A stretch of DNA of 42,708 nucleotides from DATIUV01 sp049322755 (lineage in GTDB: Bacteria; Pseudomonadota; Gammaproteobacteria; Burkholderiales; UBA6910). The stretch spans positions 1 to 42,708 of the forward strand of contig JBMOQX010000059.1 in the NCBI GenBank assembly GCA_049322755.1. The letters are read 5' to 3'. The position numbers were made by a program, and so were the translations under genes. Of the stretch, positions 40,976 through 42,708 are shown piece by piece. The notes under the pieces were generated by a model, which saw only the letters and a list, made by a program, of their open reading frames with translations, did no database searches and was not told the DNA's origin. Each line of letters opens with the position of its first letter. Position 1 is the stretch's first letter.

Positions 40976-42337
40976 TCAGGCCCTCCTGATGGCGAAGCTG
41001 CTGACGTATTCCTCGGGTCTGGCGGGGTCGAATTTCTTGCCCATGACCACGAAGCTCTTGCTGATGGACGCCGGCGGCTTGAGGCCCACCTCCTGCATCA
41101 TCCGGGCGGTGTCGGTGGCGAGGTACACCTCCTGCGCCACCCTGGCGTAGTCGACCTCGCCCTTGATCTGCCCCCAGCGCTTCATCTGGGTCATGATCCA
41201 GACCGCGAACGAGTGCCAGGGGAACGGATCGAAGTCGATCCGGTTGGGCACTTTCTGCACGTTGCCCAGCCCGTCGGCGAAGGTGCCTGTGAGCACCTGC
41301 TCCACCACCGTCACCGGCTGGTTGAGGTAGTTGGCGGGGGCGATGGCGGCGGCGATCTCCTTGCGGTTCTCCGGCTTGCTGGCGTAGGCGGTGGCGTCGA
41401 TGATGGACTTCAGCAGCGCCTTGTAGGTGTTGGGCATGGTGGTGACGAACTCCCTGCTGGCGGCGAACGCGCAGCACGGATGGTTCTCCCAGATGTCCTT
41501 CGACAGGACGTGGATGAAGCCCACGCCGTCGTAGACCGCGCGCTGGTTCACCGGGTCCGGCGCCAGGAAGCCGTCGATGTTGTCGGCGCGCAGGTTGGCC
41601 ACCATCTCGGGCGGCGGCACGACGCGGATCTGGATATCCCTGTCCGGGTCGATGCCGAATTCCGCGACGTAGTAGCGCAGCAGGTAGTTGTGCATCGAGT
41701 AGTCGAACGGCACCGCGAACTTGAAGCCCTTCCAGGACTTGGGGTCGCGCTTGTCCCTGTGCTTCATCGCCAGCGTGATGGCCTGGCCGTTGATGTTCTC
41801 CACCGCGGGCATGGTGTAGGGGATCGGGTTGGAGCCCGCGCCCAGGGTGATCGCCAGCGGCATCGGCGAGAGCATGTGGGCGGCGTCGTACTCCTTGTTG
41901 AGCGCCTTGTCCCGCACCACCGCCCAGCCGGCGGTCTTCACTACCTCCACGTCGAGGCCGTGCCGGCCGTAGAAGCCCAGCGGGTGCGCCATGATGATGG
42001 GCGTGGCGCAGGTGATGGGAATGAAGCCCACCTTGAGCTGGGTCTTCTCCAGCTTGCCGCCGGTGTCGGCGAAGGCCTCCTTGGCGAGCCCGAGCGGGAA
42101 GAACTGGGAGATCGCGGCGAGCGCGGTGCCGGCGCCAACGGTGCGCAGGAACGCGCGCCGCGTCTCGTCGTGCGGAAACACCGCGCGCATCACCGCCTGC
42201 TCGACGACCCGATTCGAAAGCGCCTCGCTCTCCAGTTTCTCCGCCGCGTCGTGGTCGGCCCGGGTGGCGTGCCGCCCGCAGCTGCAGGCGGTGGAGAGTT
42301 TTCGGCCGGGATCGAATGCGTCGTCAAAGATGGACAT
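40976..42337 (-). CDS. cynA: ABC transporter substrate-binding protein, CynA/NrtA-like, Tat exported
   Basis: The 453-residue precursor has a twin-arginine signal starting ETRRAFLRTVGAGTALAAIS (about 58-77), unusually far from the N-terminus. Before it lies a 57-residue leader with TACSCGRHATRADHDAAE, a cysteine/histidine cluster. The mature part is NrtA/CmpA-like, with KVGFIPITCATPIIMAHPLG, MLSPMPLAITLGAGSNPIPY and FLAPDPVNQRAVYDGVGFIH. These proteins bind nitrate, cyanate or bicarbonate. It is the first gene of the cyn operon; GGAG lies 8 bases before the ATG and a sigma-54 promoter is 45-61 bases upstream. Cyanate as ligand is inferred from cynS. Confidence 0.88.
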   Translation of the reverse strand: MSIFDDAFDPGRKLSTACSCGRHATRADHDAAEKLESEALSNRVVEQAVMRAVFPHDETRRAFLRTVGAGTALAAISQFFPLGLAKEAFADTGGKLEKTQLKVGFIPITCATPIIMAHPLGFYGRHGLDVEVVKTAGWAVVRDKALNKEYDAAHMLSPMPLAITLGAGSNPIPYTMPAVENINGQAITLAMKHRDKRDPKSWKGFKFAVPFDYSMHNYLLRYYVAEFGIDPDRDIQIRVVPPPEMVANLRADNIDGFLAPDPVNQRAVYDGVGFIHVLSKDIWENHPCCAFAASREFVTTMPNTYKALLKSIIDATAYASKPENRKEIAAAIAPANYLNQPVTVVEQVLTGTFADGLGNVQKVPNRIDFDPFPWHSFAVWIMTQMKRWGQIKGEVDYARVAQEVYLATDTARMMQEVGLKPPASISKSFVVMGKKFDPARPEEYVSSFAIRRA

Positions 42338-42381
42338 GGCTGTTCTCCGTTCAGGGCGCGATGGAAGGACTGCCCCTGTTT

Positions 42382-42398
42382 AGCAGCGAGCGTGCCAG
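42382..42398 (-). promoter_or_regulatory. Sigma-54 promoter of the cyn operon
   Basis: Minus-strand CTGGCACGCTCGCTGCT has a perfect -24 box (CTGGCACG) and a -12 box CTGCT (consensus TTGCW), with GG and GC exactly 10 bases apart. Predicted transcription start is near 42371, giving a leader of about 35 bases before the cynA ATG. Confidence 0.82.
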
Positions 42399-42473
42399 GC
42401 GCTCGCGCCTCGCTCTAAGCTGATGAACGGATTACGGTTGCGGCGTCCGGAGAAGGAGCCGGGAAAATCGCGA

Positions 42474-42532
42474 CGCCTGCTTTTGGTGCGCGGCGCCCGG
42501 TGTCGGCCCGGCGGATGCGCCAAAAGTGGGCG
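42474..42532 (-). promoter_or_regulatory. Two NtrC-like sites upstream of the cyn sigma-54 promoter
   Basis: CGCCTGCTTTTGGTGCG (42474-42490) and TGCGCCAAAAGTGGGCG (42516-42532) are related to the NtrC consensus in opposite reading, with about 11-12 of 17 matches each. Centres are 42 bases apart, four helical turns, and near -111 and -153 from the predicted start. Matches are weaker than at the porin operon; the pairing, phasing and distance are what make them credible. The rest of the gap to 42622 has no gene. Confidence 0.5.
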
Positions 42533-42622
42533 TTGCGCGGGCGCGCCTTTTTGCGTGCGGCAACACCCGCGTCGCGCCCGAGAGCGCGACGGCGATGGCG
42601 CCGCGGCAGGTGCGGGCCCGGA

Positions 42623-42708
42623 TCAAAACCCGGCCGCGCCGCCGTTGGAGCGCGGGTCGGCGGCGCCCTCGATCACGCCGCTGCCATGGCGCACCACCAT
42701 GCCGGCGT
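42623..42708 (-). CDS. Gamma-glutamyltransferase, C-terminal end (cut by window edge)
   Basis: The minus-strand frame reaching the right edge reads AGMVVRHGSGVIEGAADPRS then NGGAAGF-stop (TGA at 42625-42623). The closing motif GxxEGAADPRxxGxAxGF is the typical end of gamma-glutamyltransferases, Ntn-hydrolases that cleave glutathione and other gamma-glutamyl compounds. Only 27 residues are inside the window, so class and activity cannot be judged. It is upstream of the cyn operon on the same strand, with a 285-base gap that carries the sigma-54 and NtrC sites. Confidence 0.65.
   Translation of the reverse strand, partial: AGMVVRHGSGVIEGAADPRSNGGAAGF

Overview
The window is a GC-rich (roughly two thirds G+C), densely coded chromosomal segment. 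Gene content and order (ubiK-comM divergent from a porin-glnK-amtB operon, metH, rluE, mscL, HU, mpl, TAXI-type TRAP transporter) suggest a betaproteobacterium; the order or genus cannot be settled by reading alone. No rRNA, tRNA, CRISPR array, phage or plasmid backbone was seen. The only complete mobile element is one IS630-family insertion sequence.

Left part (1-10.2 kb): a minus-strand pair (HAD-type dehalogenase overlapping an NrtS-like membrane protein), a Crp/Fnr-family regulator and a CBS-BON protein face a plus-strand row: TAXI solute-binding protein, fused TRAP permease, a wrecked glutathione transferase, nitrilase, alpha/beta-hydrolase and TauE/SafE exporter, then a glutaredoxin-DinB fusion. 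Two copies of the perfect palindrome TGTCAA-N4-TTGACA lie in the two regulatory gaps flanking the crp/fnr gene, and are good candidates for its operator.

Middle part (10.2-21.7 kb): small transporters (EamA, Gdx/SugE), acyl-CoA ligase, FKBP, RraA-like and PEP-mutase-like enzymes, plus many gene remnants (EthD, nucleoside hydrolase, DUF3500, YdeI) and a metallo-beta-lactamase-fold gene with an in-frame internal deletion. A cupin remnant further on (34.1 kb) shows the same kind of damage.

Nitrogen part (21.8-25.1 kb and 38.7-42.4 kb): two minus-strand operons, porin-glnK-amtB and cynA-cynB-cynD-cynS (cyanate or nitrate-type ABC transporter plus cyanase), each have a well-matched sigma-54 promoter with two NtrC-like enhancer sites at typical distance and helical phase. 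With nitrilase, NrtS, Gdx and a gamma-glutamyltransferase fragment at the right edge, the window is rich in functions for obtaining or moving nitrogen compounds. The IS630 copy sits directly next to the distal NtrC site of the porin operon, between it and ubiK.

Right part (26.2-38.5 kb): housekeeping genes (ubiK, comM, rhodanese, metH, rluE, M48 lipoprotein protease, mscL, phosphoglycerate mutase family, HU, mpl), separated by dispersed inverted repeats. No wholly new system is evident. The most interesting signals are the shared palindrome pair, the two NtrC/sigma-54 layouts, the TRAP-nitrilase-hydrolase row and the repeated deletion-type gene decay.
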